IMG/VR virus record: IMGVR_UViG_3300042482_001138
Span: 210,139 to 274,138 of that record
DNA length: 64,000 bases
Reading direction: 5' to 3' (one strand)
DNA from: a virus
A program made the translations under genes and the position numbers. This document shows positions 41,946 through 48,648 of this stretch, one piece after another (the first letter of the stretch is position 1; each line of letters begins with the position of its first letter). Under the pieces are notes generated by a model that did not search any database, was not told the DNA's origin, and was given only the letters and a program-made list of their open reading frames with translations.

Positions 41946-41968
41946 TATTTTATACATTTAATATTTAG

Positions 41969-42000
41969 AACCCCTCTTCCAAAAAAGAGGGGTTTTTTGT
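41969..42000 (+). terminator. Rho-independent terminator
   Basis: AACCCCTCTT / AAGAGGGGTT followed by TTTT. Confidence 0.9.
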
Positions 42001-42029
42001 TTTAGGTTCTTTGAAATAATGGTAATAAT

Positions 42030-42114
42030 GGTTCGGTGGTGGAATTGGCAATACACGACAGGTTTAAGCCCTGTTTCCCATTGAGGATTGTGGGTTCGAG
42101 TCCCACCCGGACTA
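42030..42114 (+). tRNA. tRNA-Leu(TAA)
   Basis: Acceptor GGTTCGG/CCGGACT, anticodon arm ACAGG-TTTAAGC-CCTGT, 15-nt variable arm, T arm GTGGG-TTCGAGT-CCCAC. Confidence 0.9.
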
Positions 42115-42118
42115 CAAC

Positions 42119-42216
42119 AAAAACACATAAACTTTGGTTCCCACACAGCGGTGAGACGGGGTAAGTTATATACAATTTCTCGGGGCTGGAAGTAGAAAGC
42201 CAAAGAATGTGTTTTT
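42119..42216 (+). ncRNA. Stem-closed RNA element C
   Basis: Closed by AAAAACACAT (42119-42128) with ATGTGTTTTT (42207-42216), then CTTTGG (42132-42137) with CCAAAG (42200-42205). Starts 4 nt after tRNA-Leu(TAA). Its 3' side ends in a T-run and may also terminate transcription. Confidence 0.6.
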
Positions 42217-42239
42217 TTAAAAAAAACTTTACAAAGTAT

Positions 42240-42270
42240 TTGGTAGAACAAAATAAAAAATTTAATTTTG
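42240..42270 (+). promoter_or_regulatory. Bacteroidota-type promoter
   Basis: TTG (42240-42242), 20 nt, TAATTTTG (42263-42270), with the ATG of a 38-aa ORF 6 nt further on. Confidence 0.65.
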
Positions 42271-42276
42271 TAATAA

Positions 42277-42393
42277 ATGAAGACAATTGAAGTTACATAT
42301 CAAGAAATCAAAATGGCAACAAGGCCAAATGTGTATAAAAATAAAAAAAAATACACAAGAAAAGAAAAACATAAAAAAGATTTGGTAGATTAA
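42277..42393 (+). CDS. Small basic protein (38 aa)
   Basis: MKTIEVTYQEIKMATRPNVY then a Lys-rich tail. Its start lies 6 nt behind a host-type promoter, implying a near-leaderless mRNA, and its end overlaps the -33 element of the next promoter. Plausibly an RNA- or DNA-binding early peptide. Confidence 0.5.
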   Translation: MKTIEVTYQEIKMATRPNVYKNKKKYTRKEKHKKDLVD

Positions 42394-42412
42394 AAAAAAT
42401 CTTATATCTTTG
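42382..42412 (+). promoter_or_regulatory. Bacteroidota-type promoter for the second tRNA block
   Basis: TTG (42382-42384), 20 nt, TATCTTTG (42405-42412), just upstream of element D and the tRNAs that follow. Confidence 0.7.
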
Positions 42413-42421
42413 TTAAACAAA

Positions 42422-42598
42422 TGACGGGGGTAGGAAAATTAGTGTTGTGGATTCCTACTCCCGTGTAAAAGGGAAGAAAGTTCTTTGATTTAAAATATTG
42501 TGGTTGTAAGCAATGGGAAACTCGTTAAGTACATCAACCAGTTGGCTCAAGATGGTGAAACGAGAGTGTGAGTCAACTACTAAATCACAAAAAAAATG
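42422..42598 (+). ncRNA. Structured RNA elements D and E
   Basis: D: a 13-bp hairpin (42424-42436 with 42452-42464, one G-T pair). E: TGATTTA with TAAATCA closes a second domain that contains AGTTGGCTC...GAGTCAACT. Both lie at the 5' end of the transcript predicted from the 42382 promoter. Short ORFs here are not convincing. Confidence 0.5.
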
Positions 42599-42602
42599 AA
42601 AT

Positions 42603-42727
42603 AGGCAAGTGGCGGAATTTATGGCAGACGCTTAGGTTGATTCCCCGTAAGAAGTCACCGAGATATAGCTGGGGATGTCTCTTGAAAAGGGAACTATATC
42701 GTACAGGTTCGAATCCTGTTTTGCCTA
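42603..42727 (+). tRNA. tRNA-Leu-like RNA with long insertion
   Basis: Acceptor AGGCAAG/TTTGCCT, Leu-type D arm (GCGGAATTTATGGCAGACGC) and a perfect T arm ACAGG-TTCGAAT-CCTGT. Between D and T arms there are about 71 nt instead of 25-40, including a 7-bp stem GATATAG/CTATATC. The anticodon cannot be assigned safely (GAT or GAA are visible in candidate loops). Could be an intron, an enlarged variable arm or a degenerate tRNA. Confidence 0.5.
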
Positions 42728-42732
42728 CACAT

Positions 42733-42805
42733 CGCGGGATGTGGAAGATGGTTATCCGCTCGGTCTCATAAGCCGAGATCGCCGGTTCGAGTCCGGCTCC
42801 CGCAA
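42733..42805 (+). tRNA. Initiator tRNA-fMet(CAT)
   Basis: Acceptor CGCGGGA/TCCCGCA has the C1-A72 mismatch that defines bacterial initiators; anticodon arm TCGGT-CTCATAA-GCCGA; T arm GCCGG-TTCGAGT-CCGGC. Confidence 0.88.
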
Positions 42806-42810
42806 CTTAA

Positions 42811-42870
42811 AGGGTGGATAGGTGGAAGGGCCTTTCCTGAAAGACGGTTTACTAGGCCCGTGTCCACCCT
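42811..42870 (+). ncRNA. Small stem-closed RNA element F (60 nt)
   Basis: AGGGTGGA/TCCACCCT closes it, with an inner GGGCC/GGCCC stem. No T arm, so not a tRNA. Confidence 0.5.
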
Positions 42871-42881
42871 ACTGAATTTAT

Positions 42882-42962
42882 GCTGACGTACCAGTGGATG
42901 CTTATATCATCTATACCTGTAGCGGTAAGTTGAAAACGTTGGTTCGAATCCAACCGTCAGTA
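42882..42962 (+). tRNA. Candidate tRNA-Ile(TAT) lacking a normal D arm
   Basis: Acceptor GCTGACG/CGTCAGT and T arm GTTGG-TTCGAAT-CCAAC are clear. GGATG-CTTATAT-CATCT gives a TAT anticodon, but only 7 nt separate it from the acceptor, leaving no room for a D arm; a TACC-TGTAGC-GGTA hairpin sits on the variable side. Isotype uncertain. Confidence 0.5.
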
Positions 42963-42965
42963 CGG

Positions 42966-43175
42966 GAGTGTATGCAGTAGAGATCTGCTTATGATGGTAG
43001 GGACAAACACTTTAAAAAAGGGTCCCAAAGAGATAAGCCGTTTAGTAGTTTTGGTCGATAAAAACTAACGGATTTTATAGTAATGGTTCACCGATCGAAA
43101 CCAATACTCATGATGTCAGAAAGGTTGATCACCTAATTCATGTAAACACCGTGACAACACCCCAAAGTTGTCACA
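42966..43175 (+). ncRNA. Multi-hairpin RNA element G (about 210 nt)
   Basis: Tandem hairpins: GCAG/CTGC (42974-42988), GGGAC/GTCCC (43000-43026), CCGTTTAGT/ACTAACGG (43039-43072), TGGTT/AACCA (43084-43103) and a perfect 8-bp GTGACAAC/GTTGTCAC (43151-43174). No convincing ORF. Confidence 0.55.
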
Positions 43176-43180
43176 CTTTT

Positions 43181-43253
43181 GCGGGAGTAGCTCAATTGGT
43201 AGAGTTCCAGCCTTCCAAGCTGGCTGTTGAGGGTTCGAATCCCTTCTCCCGCT
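43181..43253 (+). tRNA. tRNA-Gly(TCC)
   Basis: Acceptor GCGGGAG/CTCCCGC, anticodon arm CCAGC-CTTCCAA-GCTGG. Confidence 0.92.
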
Positions 43254-43260
43254 CCAAGTT

Positions 43261-43330
43261 GGGCCTGATGCCGACGGCAGGTCGAGTGGTTTGCAACCAC
43301 ATCGTTTGGGTTCGATTCCCACAGTGTCCA
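43261..43330 (+). tRNA. tRNA-Ala(TGC)
   Basis: Anticodon arm GTGG-TTTGCAA-CCAC, T arm TGGG-TTCGATT-CCCA. The acceptor GGGCCTG/AGTGTCC has mismatches but keeps the G3-T70 pair that specifies Ala. Followed by an encoded CCA (43331-43333). Confidence 0.8.
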
Positions 43331-43357
43331 CCAAATAAACAAAAAAACAAAGTAGTG

Positions 43358-43513
43358 ATGAAGGAAGTTTTGTCAGGAACTTTAAAATCAAGAAAAGTTA
43401 ATTTTGTTCAGATTGAAAATAACAGTGATTTTTTAAGTTCTTTAAGAAAAAAAATAAAAAAAAGAATAAGTAATTTAAAAAAAACAATTAAATTTGTAAA
43501 AAAAAGAAGATGA
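43358..43513 (+). CDS. Small basic protein (51 aa)
   Basis: MKEVLSGTLKSRKVNFVQIE followed by a Lys/Arg-rich helix. Lies between tRNA-Ala and tRNA-Glu; its stop is inside the 5' strand of element H, so one overlaps the other. Confidence 0.5.
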   Translation: MKEVLSGTLKSRKVNFVQIENNSDFLSSLRKKIKKRISNLKKTIKFVKKRR

Positions 43514-43586
43514 GTTTCCCTACATCCCGGATTAGTGAGAAACTTAAAGAGGGACAAAAGTGGTACACAAGTCCACGACTCATCTT
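43507..43586 (+). ncRNA. Stem-closed RNA element H
   Basis: Closed by AAGATGAGT (43507-43515) with ACTCATCTT (43578-43586); inner GTTTC/GAAAC and GTGG/CCAC hairpins. Ends 5 nt before tRNA-Glu. Confidence 0.5.
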
Positions 43587-43591
43587 AATTT

Positions 43592-43663
43592 GGTCGGTTC
43601 ATCTAGGGGTCAGGATACAAGGTTTTCATCCTTGTCACACGGGTTCGAATCCCGTACCGACTA
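43592..43663 (+). tRNA. tRNA-Glu(TTC)
   Basis: Acceptor GGTCGGT/ACCGACT, anticodon arm CAAGG-TTTTCAT-CCTTG. Confidence 0.9.
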
Positions 43664-43688
43664 CAAACCTGTCAAGGTAGTACAGGAA

Positions 43689-43804
43689 GGTCAGGAGTGT
43701 AATGAGGCACGGTGCCAAGTCCTAAAGACACCACGGTCCAAGAGCAATTTGGACGCGAGAAGTTATAAGGTTGCTCATTGTAGGTTCGAATCCTACCCTG
43801 ACTT
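43689..43804 (+). tRNA. tRNA-like RNA with long insertion, isotype unassigned
   Basis: Acceptor GGTCAGG/CCTGACT, short D arm GTG-TAATGAGG-CAC and T arm GTAGG-TTCGAAT-CCTAC are clear. The 84 nt between acceptor and T arm hold several hairpins (GGTG/CACC, GTCCAA/TTGGAC, GAGCAA/TTGCTC), with no standard 7-nt anticodon loop. Same kind of anomaly as 42603. Confidence 0.45.
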
Positions 43805-43805
43805 C

Positions 43806-43957
43806 ACGGTTCGGATCATCACCGAATAGTATGCCCAATACGATGAGAAATGAGGTGATACCTCATATGGGACTTCTGATAGATAAAGGATCTATTCGGT
43901 TTGACTAACCGCGGGAAATATCAAAGAGGGTTGAAGAACTACGTACCCTCGAGTCCA
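43806..43957 (+). ncRNA. Multi-hairpin RNA element I (about 150 nt)
   Basis: Five consecutive hairpins: TTCGG/CCGAA, ATGAGGT-GAT-ACCTCAT, ATAGAT/ATCTAT, CGGTT/AACCG, GAGGGT/ACCCTC, filling the spacer before tRNA-Asp. Confidence 0.55.
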
Positions 43958-43960
43958 ATT

Positions 43961-44032
43961 GGTCCATTGGTGTAGTGGCTAACATTCATCCCTGTCACGG
44001 ATGAGCCGCGAGTTCGATTCTCGCATGGACCG
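43961..44032 (+). tRNA. tRNA-Asp(GTC)
   Basis: Acceptor GGTCCAT/ATGGACC, anticodon arm CATCC-CTGTCAC-GGATG, discriminator G followed by encoded CCA (44033-44035). Confidence 0.92.
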
Positions 44033-44057
44033 CCAAACTTATTAAAAATTAACCATT

Positions 44058-44327
44058 ATGAAAACTTTTCAAGACTTGGAATTTATAAAAATAAATGATG
44101 CACCGTTTATGGTTGGTAAAAAATCCCGTATGCATTTTGATAATGGGTTCGGTGTATCTGTTGTATCACACTCTTATTCATATGGGGGTCGTGATGGTCT
44201 TTATGAAGTCGCGGTCCTTGACTCTGACGACAATCTTACCTACGATACTCCAATAACCAATGATGTAATGGGTTACTTAACTGAACAAGATGTTACTAAT
44301 GTCATGAAACAAGTTCAAGAGCTATAA
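44058..44327 (+). CDS. Hypothetical phage protein (89 aa)
   Basis: MKTFQDLEFIKINDAPFMVG ... NGFGVSVVSHSYSYGGRDGL, a beta-rich small protein of a kind often seen near phage RNA loci; no function known. Starts 22 nt after the tRNA-Asp CCA. Confidence 0.7.
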   Translation: MKTFQDLEFIKINDAPFMVGKKSRMHFDNGFGVSVVSHSYSYGGRDGLYEVAVLDSDDNLTYDTPITNDVMGYLTEQDVTNVMKQVQEL

Positions 44328-44330
44328 AAG

Positions 44331-44399
44331 ATGACAGTTTTTTTATTCATAACATTTTTAACGACACTTTTTTTGTTGAGAAAAAAAAGAAAGTTTTAA
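44331..44399 (+). CDS. Possible 22-aa membrane peptide
   Basis: MTVFLFITFLTTLFLLRKKR then KF: a hydrophobic helix with a basic end, starting 3 nt after the previous stop. May be chance. Confidence 0.3.
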   Translation: MTVFLFITFLTTLFLLRKKRKF

Positions 44400-44412
44400 G
44401 TAGATAAAAAAA

Positions 44413-44486
44413 GGTCTCTTAGCTCATTAGGTTAGAGCAACTGACTCATAATCAGTAGGTGGTTGGTTCGATCCCAACAGGGACCA
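44413..44486 (+). tRNA. tRNA-Ile2(CAT), lysidine type, or Met
   Basis: Acceptor GGTCTCT/AGGGACC, D arm TTAGCTCATTAGGTTAGAGC, anticodon arm ACTGA-CTCATAA-TCAGT. Overall close to the bacterial Ile2 tRNA that reads ATA after TilS modification. Confidence 0.85.
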
Positions 44487-44531
44487 CAAAAGTATTGAAT
44501 ATTTTAAAACAGAAATTATTATTTATAATAT

Positions 44532-44605
44532 GCACCCGTAGCTCAGCTGGATAGAGCAACTGCCTTCTAAGCAGTAGGTCAATGGTTCGAATCCATTCGG
44601 GTGTA
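44532..44605 (+). tRNA. tRNA-Arg(TCT), second copy
   Basis: Acceptor GCACCCG/CGGGTGT, anticodon arm ACTGC-CTTCTAA-GCAGT, followed by a T-run. Different body from the 39787 copy. Confidence 0.92.
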
Positions 44606-44624
44606 CTTTTTTTTTATTTTTTTT

Positions 44625-44654
44625 TTGGAAATCAAAAAGTTTCCTGTATCTTTG
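44625..44654 (+). promoter_or_regulatory. Bacteroidota-type promoter
   Basis: TTG (44625-44627), 19 nt, TATCTTTG (44647-44654), 23 nt before the ATG at 44678. Confidence 0.7.
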
Positions 44655-44677
44655 TTGAAATAAATAACGATAAAGAT

Positions 44678-45427
44678 ATGACAACAGACATCACAGCACA
44701 GGTAAAAAATTACAACGGTAAAAATTCATTCATTTTGAAAATGAAAGACGCAATTAGTAAATATGGATCACTTACTGTGAACCAAAAATCTGCAGTAGAA
44801 AAAATTTTTAAGAATGTTGATGAAGTAAAGTCAGTTGAAATGACTGAAGATCTTAAGAAAATTGCATCCTATGACGGGCCAAATTCTTTTGTTTTGGATA
44901 TTAAAAATAAACTTACTCAATATGGTAAACTTTCTGAAAAACAAATTTCGGCTGGTTTGAAGCAAATCGACAAAGAACAAAACAAAACTGTTGTTCGTAA
45001 AGTTAATGTACCAGCAATTGGTGATACTATCAAAGTTGGTAGAAAAATTGGTCAACAACTTAAAGAAAAATACGGTCTTAATTTTAACCCAATTTTGTTG
45101 GACATCACAAAAGTTTTATCGTTTTCTGCTAAAGCTGTAAAATTTTCAGGTAAAATGACCGTAAAACGTGGTGACGTTTGTGTGTGTTGTGCAAAAACTC
45201 TTACCGATGAGTTTTCAATGTTAACTAAAATGGGTAAGACATGTGCGAAACACATGGGTGTTGAGTACATCACAGACGCAAGTGAGGCGGATAAATTCCG
45301 TGAAGAGTACCTACGTCGTGTTGAAGAAATTGGTGAAATGGAATTTTGGGTTCCAAATTCCCAAATTAAATCTTGGGAAGGAGACACTAATGTTCTTCAA
45401 AAAATGTCACACCTTTGGTTCAAATAA
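44678..45427 (+). CDS. Two-repeat protein with Cys zinc-knuckle (249 aa)
   Basis: Two tandem repeats, YNGKNSFILKMKDAISKYGS (about 10-42) and YDGPNSFVLDIKNKLTQYGK (about 64-95), each followed by a helix ending K-x-I. After a linker, VCVCCAKTLTDE ... GKTCAKHMG gives a four-Cys zinc site like that of small nucleic-acid-associated phage domains (C-x2-C ... G-x-x-C-x-x-H). Start at 44678 follows the host-type promoter; a longer in-frame extension would begin inside tRNA-Arg. Confidence 0.75.
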   Translation: MTTDITAQVKNYNGKNSFILKMKDAISKYGSLTVNQKSAVEKIFKNVDEVKSVEMTEDLKKIASYDGPNSFVLDIKNKLTQYGKLSEKQISAGLKQIDKEQNKTVVRKVNVPAIGDTIKVGRKIGQQLKEKYGLNFNPILLDITKVLSFSAKAVKFSGKMTVKRGDVCVCCAKTLTDEFSMLTKMGKTCAKHMGVEYITDASEADKFREEYLRRVEEIGEMEFWVPNSQIKSWEGDTNVLQKMSHLWFK

Positions 45428-45433
45428 AAAAAA

Positions 45434-45476
45434 AGTGGGGTTTGTTCATCAATAGAACGGCCCCACTCATTTTGTA
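45434..45476 (+). terminator. Terminator hairpin
   Basis: AGTGGGG / CCCCACT outer stem with an inner GTTC/GAAC pair, followed by CATTTTG. Confidence 0.7.
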
Positions 45477-45522
45477 TTTTTTTGTTAAAATTTTTTATTA
45501 TTTATATTATAAACATCATCAC

Positions 45523-45612
45523 ATGGACAACTCAATCATAGCGGCAATATTAACACCAATAGTTCTATTTGGTATTTTTCTTTATTTCTACTTTACAGAT
45601 AAAGAATACTAA
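45523..45612 (+). CDS. Single-TM peptide (29 aa)
   Basis: MDNSIIAAILTPIVLFGIFL then YFYFTDKEY: an uncharged start, one hydrophobic helix and a charged end. TATTTATAT lies about 14 nt upstream of the ATG, supporting expression. Confidence 0.5.
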   Translation: MDNSIIAAILTPIVLFGIFLYFYFTDKEY

Positions 45613-45616
45613 AGTT

Positions 45617-46225
45617 TTATTTTATATCGGTAGACTCTAAAAGTGTGTAAGAAAATTTGTTACCATGGATTTTTGCCGCTTTTTTACATATTGACATAAA
45701 TTCATCAAAATCTTTAACTCTTTTAAATACCTGACATCCTTCGGACCAATTTTCAACCCAAGTCGAGTCCTGACCGGCTTTGTGTATGTTAATACCAAAC
45801 ATTCCTGTGTCTGTTTTAGTTTCTTCAAAAATTAAATCTTTATTAGAATCTCTCCAAACTGTTACATTACCTAATCTTTGGCAAAGAGCGTCGTATTTCC
45901 CTTGATGTTTATCAATTTTCCAAACACCTCGATACTGGCCGGGTACTAATCTTGCAACGCCATTTTTGTTGTGAAATTCCATGACCCCTTTTTTACCAGG
46001 ATCACATGTTGCCATCCAACAATGAAATTTCCAACTGCCTGTTTCGTCTTTATAAGTTATCGTTAGACAATCATCAAAAACATTTGTGACTTTGTCAGCA
46101 ACACTTGGTTCATTATTTCTAACACCAACAATATTTACATCATAACCTTTGTTAGATGCGTCGTCAAACCATTTAAAATTTTTTGATTTGACAGTAGTTT
46201 CTATTTGTTCTTTTGTATAACACAT
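45617..46225 (-). CDS. L,D-transpeptidase (YkuD)-like peptidoglycan enzyme (202 aa)
   Basis: GMFGINIHKAGQDSTWVENW followed by SEGCQVF gives the YkuD arrangement His148 ... Ser161-x-Gly-Cys164 (normal S/T-H-G-C, here SEGC). The central part (WKFHCWMATCDPGKKGVMEF; ARLVPGQYRGVWKIDKHQGK) fits the fold core. L,D-transpeptidase-type enzymes make or cut 3-3 bonds; some phage relatives are hydrolases. No signal peptide, so delivered by virion or holin. A minus-strand TATTTATAA box (46239-46247) precedes it. Confidence 0.7.
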   Translation of the reverse strand: MCYTKEQIETTVKSKNFKWFDDASNKGYDVNIVGVRNNEPSVADKVTNVFDDCLTITYKDETGSWKFHCWMATCDPGKKGVMEFHNKNGVARLVPGQYRGVWKIDKHQGKYDALCQRLGNVTVWRDSNKDLIFEETKTDTGMFGINIHKAGQDSTWVENWSEGCQVFKRVKDFDEFMSICKKAAKIHGNKFSYTLLESTDIK

Positions 46226-46238
46226 AATATATTTTTTT

Positions 46239-46247
46239 TTATAAATA
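46239..46247 (-). promoter_or_regulatory. TATTTATAA late-promoter-like box
   Basis: Exact copy on the minus strand, 13 nt before the ATG at 46225. Confidence 0.55.
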
Positions 46248-46290
46248 TAAAGTTTTTCAAAAAGTAAATAGTTTGATAATATTTATTAAT

Positions 46291-48048
46291 ATGTCAAAAT
46301 TGTCTAAAGTATCTTTTTTTATTTCGATAGTGATTATGTCAATTTATTTTGTGACACAATCTTTACTTGTGACAGGAAACATAAGTTATAGTAAAAATAT
46401 CGGTTATGCTGGATATATATGTTTTTTACTTTTTGTATCTTTTTTTGGGATTTACATTTATGAATATTTGAAAAAAAACAAAAAAATAAAAAAAAGAAGT
46501 GATTACGTTAAAAAATTAAATGAAACATTAATATATCAATCATTAAATTCTTCTTTTTTCGAAGGTAACACGTCAGAAGGCGCTAAAGTTCTAACTAAAG
46601 AAGTCAGTAATTCAATCAATGCTGACAGATGCTCAGTTTGGTTGTACAATACAGACAGAACTTCAATTATTTGTCAACAATTGTATTCCAAAAAAACTGA
46701 CAGCTGGGAACAAAATTATGAATTATTAAAAGAAGATTATAAACCTTATTTTTTATCTCTTTTATTAAATCCTATCATAGTTGCAAATGATGCAAGAAAT
46801 CATAGTGCAACATCATGTTTTAAAGACACTTATCTTGACCCATTGGGTATTAAATCTATGCTTGATGTTCCCATTTCCTACAAGGGAGACACTATTGGGG
46901 TAATATGTATTGAAAATTTTGATTTTAGAATTTGGGACCAAGTTGAAATTGATTTTGCTCAAATGTTATCAGCATTATATTCATTTGCATATTCAATAAA
47001 AGAAAATAATAATGTTAATAAGACAATTGATGATATTGAAGGATTTATAGATCATTCGGTATTAGTAAGTAAAACGGATTCTAAGGGTAAGATAGTTTAT
47101 GTGAATAAAAAGTTTGAAGATGTTTCTGGTTGGAAACTTAGTCAGGTAATAGGAAAAGATCATAACATTGTTAATTCAGGAAAACATACCAAAAATTTTT
47201 GGAAAGACATGTATAAAACAACAGTAGAAAAAAGAAAGATTTGGAACCAAATAGTTACAAATAAAACAAAAAAAGGTGAACTTTATTGGGTTGATTCTTA
47301 TATAATGGCAGAATTTGACGAACAAGATTGTTTAAAAGGGTTTATGTCTATAAGGTATGATGTTACAGATTTGATAAAAAAAACTGAAGAAATAGCGAAG
47401 AAAAATGTTTATTTGGAACATGCCGCAAAAATATTAAGACATGATATGCATTCAGGAATTAATACTTACATACCAAGAGGGATAAGTTCGTTAGAAAGAA
47501 GATTGAGTGATAACCAAATTCAAGAATATAAATTGGAAGCCCCTTTGAAAATGTTGAAAGAAGGTCTCAAACACGCTCAGAAAGTTTATAAAGGTGTTTA
47601 TGAATTTACTAATTTAGTAAAAAAAGATTCAGTGCTCAACAAAACTAAAGTAAACTTAAAAGAAATATTAGAAAGTTACCTATCAACAACATCATATAAA
47701 TCACAAGTTGTAATTGATACTTTAGAAGACCATGAAGTTAATGAACCTTTATTTTGTACCGCCATCGATAATTTAATTAGAAATGGCCTCAAATATAATG
47801 ACAATGATAACAAATTTGTACATTTATATATGGAAGATTTTCAGTTGGTAATTCAGGATAATGGAAGGGGGCTGTCACAAGAAGAATTTGACAATTTATC
47901 GAAACCATACGTAAGAAAAGAAAACCAAAAAGAAAGTGGTAGTGGTTTAGGTTTAAATATATGTTTAGCAATACTCAAAGAACACGGATTCAGCGTTTCT
48001 TGTGAAAAAAACCATATAGGCACTAAAATTAAAATTAAATTCAAATGA
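46291..48048 (+). CDS. Membrane sensor histidine kinase with GAF and PAS domains
   Basis: 585 aa. Two TM helices (about 7-30 and 38-60), then GAF (about 80-235, EVSNSINADRCSVWLYNT ... DVPISYKGDTIGVICIENF), PAS (about 250-360, SDSKGKIVYVNKKFEDVSGW-like), an H box ILRHDMHSGINTYIPRG with His384, and an ATPase domain: N box IDNLIRNGLKYN (492-503), G1 DNGRG (523), G2 GSGLGL (550-555). All catalytic boxes look intact. It autophosphorylates in response to an unknown signal; the phospho-acceptor is likely the regulator at 50108. First gene of a five-gene unit; TATTTATTAA lies just upstream. Its stop overlaps the next start. Confidence 0.9.
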   Translation: MSKLSKVSFFISIVIMSIYFVTQSLLVTGNISYSKNIGYAGYICFLLFVSFFGIYIYEYLKKNKKIKKRSDYVKKLNETLIYQSLNSSFFEGNTSEGAKVLTKEVSNSINADRCSVWLYNTDRTSIICQQLYSKKTDSWEQNYELLKEDYKPYFLSLLLNPIIVANDARNHSATSCFKDTYLDPLGIKSMLDVPISYKGDTIGVICIENFDFRIWDQVEIDFAQMLSALYSFAYSIKENNNVNKTIDDIEGFIDHSVLVSKTDSKGKIVYVNKKFEDVSGWKLSQVIGKDHNIVNSGKHTKNFWKDMYKTTVEKRKIWNQIVTNKTKKGELYWVDSYIMAEFDEQDCLKGFMSIRYDVTDLIKKTEEIAKKNVYLEHAAKILRHDMHSGINTYIPRGISSLERRLSDNQIQEYKLEAPLKMLKEGLKHAQKVYKGVYEFTNLVKKDSVLNKTKVNLKEILESYLSTTSYKSQVVIDTLEDHEVNEPLFCTAIDNLIRNGLKYNDNDNKFVHLYMEDFQLVIQDNGRGLSQEEFDNLSKPYVRKENQKESGSGLGLNICLAILKEHGFSVSCEKNHIGTKIKIKFK

Positions 48049-48647
48049 AAAAAATTTTTTTATTATTCAACTTTTTATTTATAACTTTTTTGTTACACGG
48101 ACAAAATTCTTACCCAATCCAAACAATTTTAAAGGGTGATTCAGTTGTAATTTATACCACAGATCAATCAAATGATTTGAATTTGACAATAGAAAATCAA
48201 AGATTCTTATCATCTACTTATAAAACTAAACTTGAAGACTATAGTAAAAAAATTGACAGTTTAGAAAAAAACATAAATAATAAACAGATGGTAATAGATA
48301 GTTTATATTTAACACATAAAAATCAAGACAGTTTACAACAAAGATTATACGTACTTGAAAATTGGTTAATAAAAGCATCAATTGACAACTCTTACATTTA
48401 TATGTCATGGCCAGATCATACTATTAAATTTGTGGATTTAACATTATATACAGTTCATTGTAGTATGCAAAATGGTACTTTAAGAATGATTAGAAGAGGA
48501 CCAAATGATGAATTTGAAATTTGGAAAGGATTAAATTATATTAGAAAAGAAAGTCCAGAAATTGGTTGGGAAATGAAATATACTGAAGACGAACGACCAA
48601 TAGTAAAAAATCTACCAATAAACATAAAAATTAACGACTACAAATAA
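48045..48647 (+). CDS. Exported coiled-coil protein of the kinase operon (200 aa)
   Basis: Signal peptide MKKIFLLFNFLFITFLLHGQ, then a coiled coil (about 60-115, LEDYSKKIDSLEKNINNKQM) and a small beta-rich C-terminal domain (YIYMSWPDHTIKFVDLTLYT). It overlaps kinase 1 by 4 nt (ATGA) and lies 1 nt before kinase 2. The probable role is a periplasmic partner or signal-sensing subunit for the two kinases. Confidence 0.75.
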   Translation: MKKIFLLFNFLFITFLLHGQNSYPIQTILKGDSVVIYTTDQSNDLNLTIENQRFLSSTYKTKLEDYSKKIDSLEKNINNKQMVIDSLYLTHKNQDSLQQRLYVLENWLIKASIDNSYIYMSWPDHTIKFVDLTLYTVHCSMQNGTLRMIRRGPNDEFEIWKGLNYIRKESPEIGWEMKYTEDERPIVKNLPINIKINDYK

Positions 48648-48648
48648 G

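Noticed and set aside
42603-42727. A normal tRNA-Leu or tRNA-Phe call
   Set aside because: Candidate anticodon loops TTGATTC and TTGAAAA both appear, but neither is placed in a proper 5-bp arm at the right distance, so no isotype was assigned.
38406-44000. Many 60-140 aa ORFs over the tRNA genes on both strands
   Set aside because: They are read-throughs of tRNA sequence (repeated phrases such as RTRIELISPDYKSG from antisense tRNAs) and do not respect gene boundaries.
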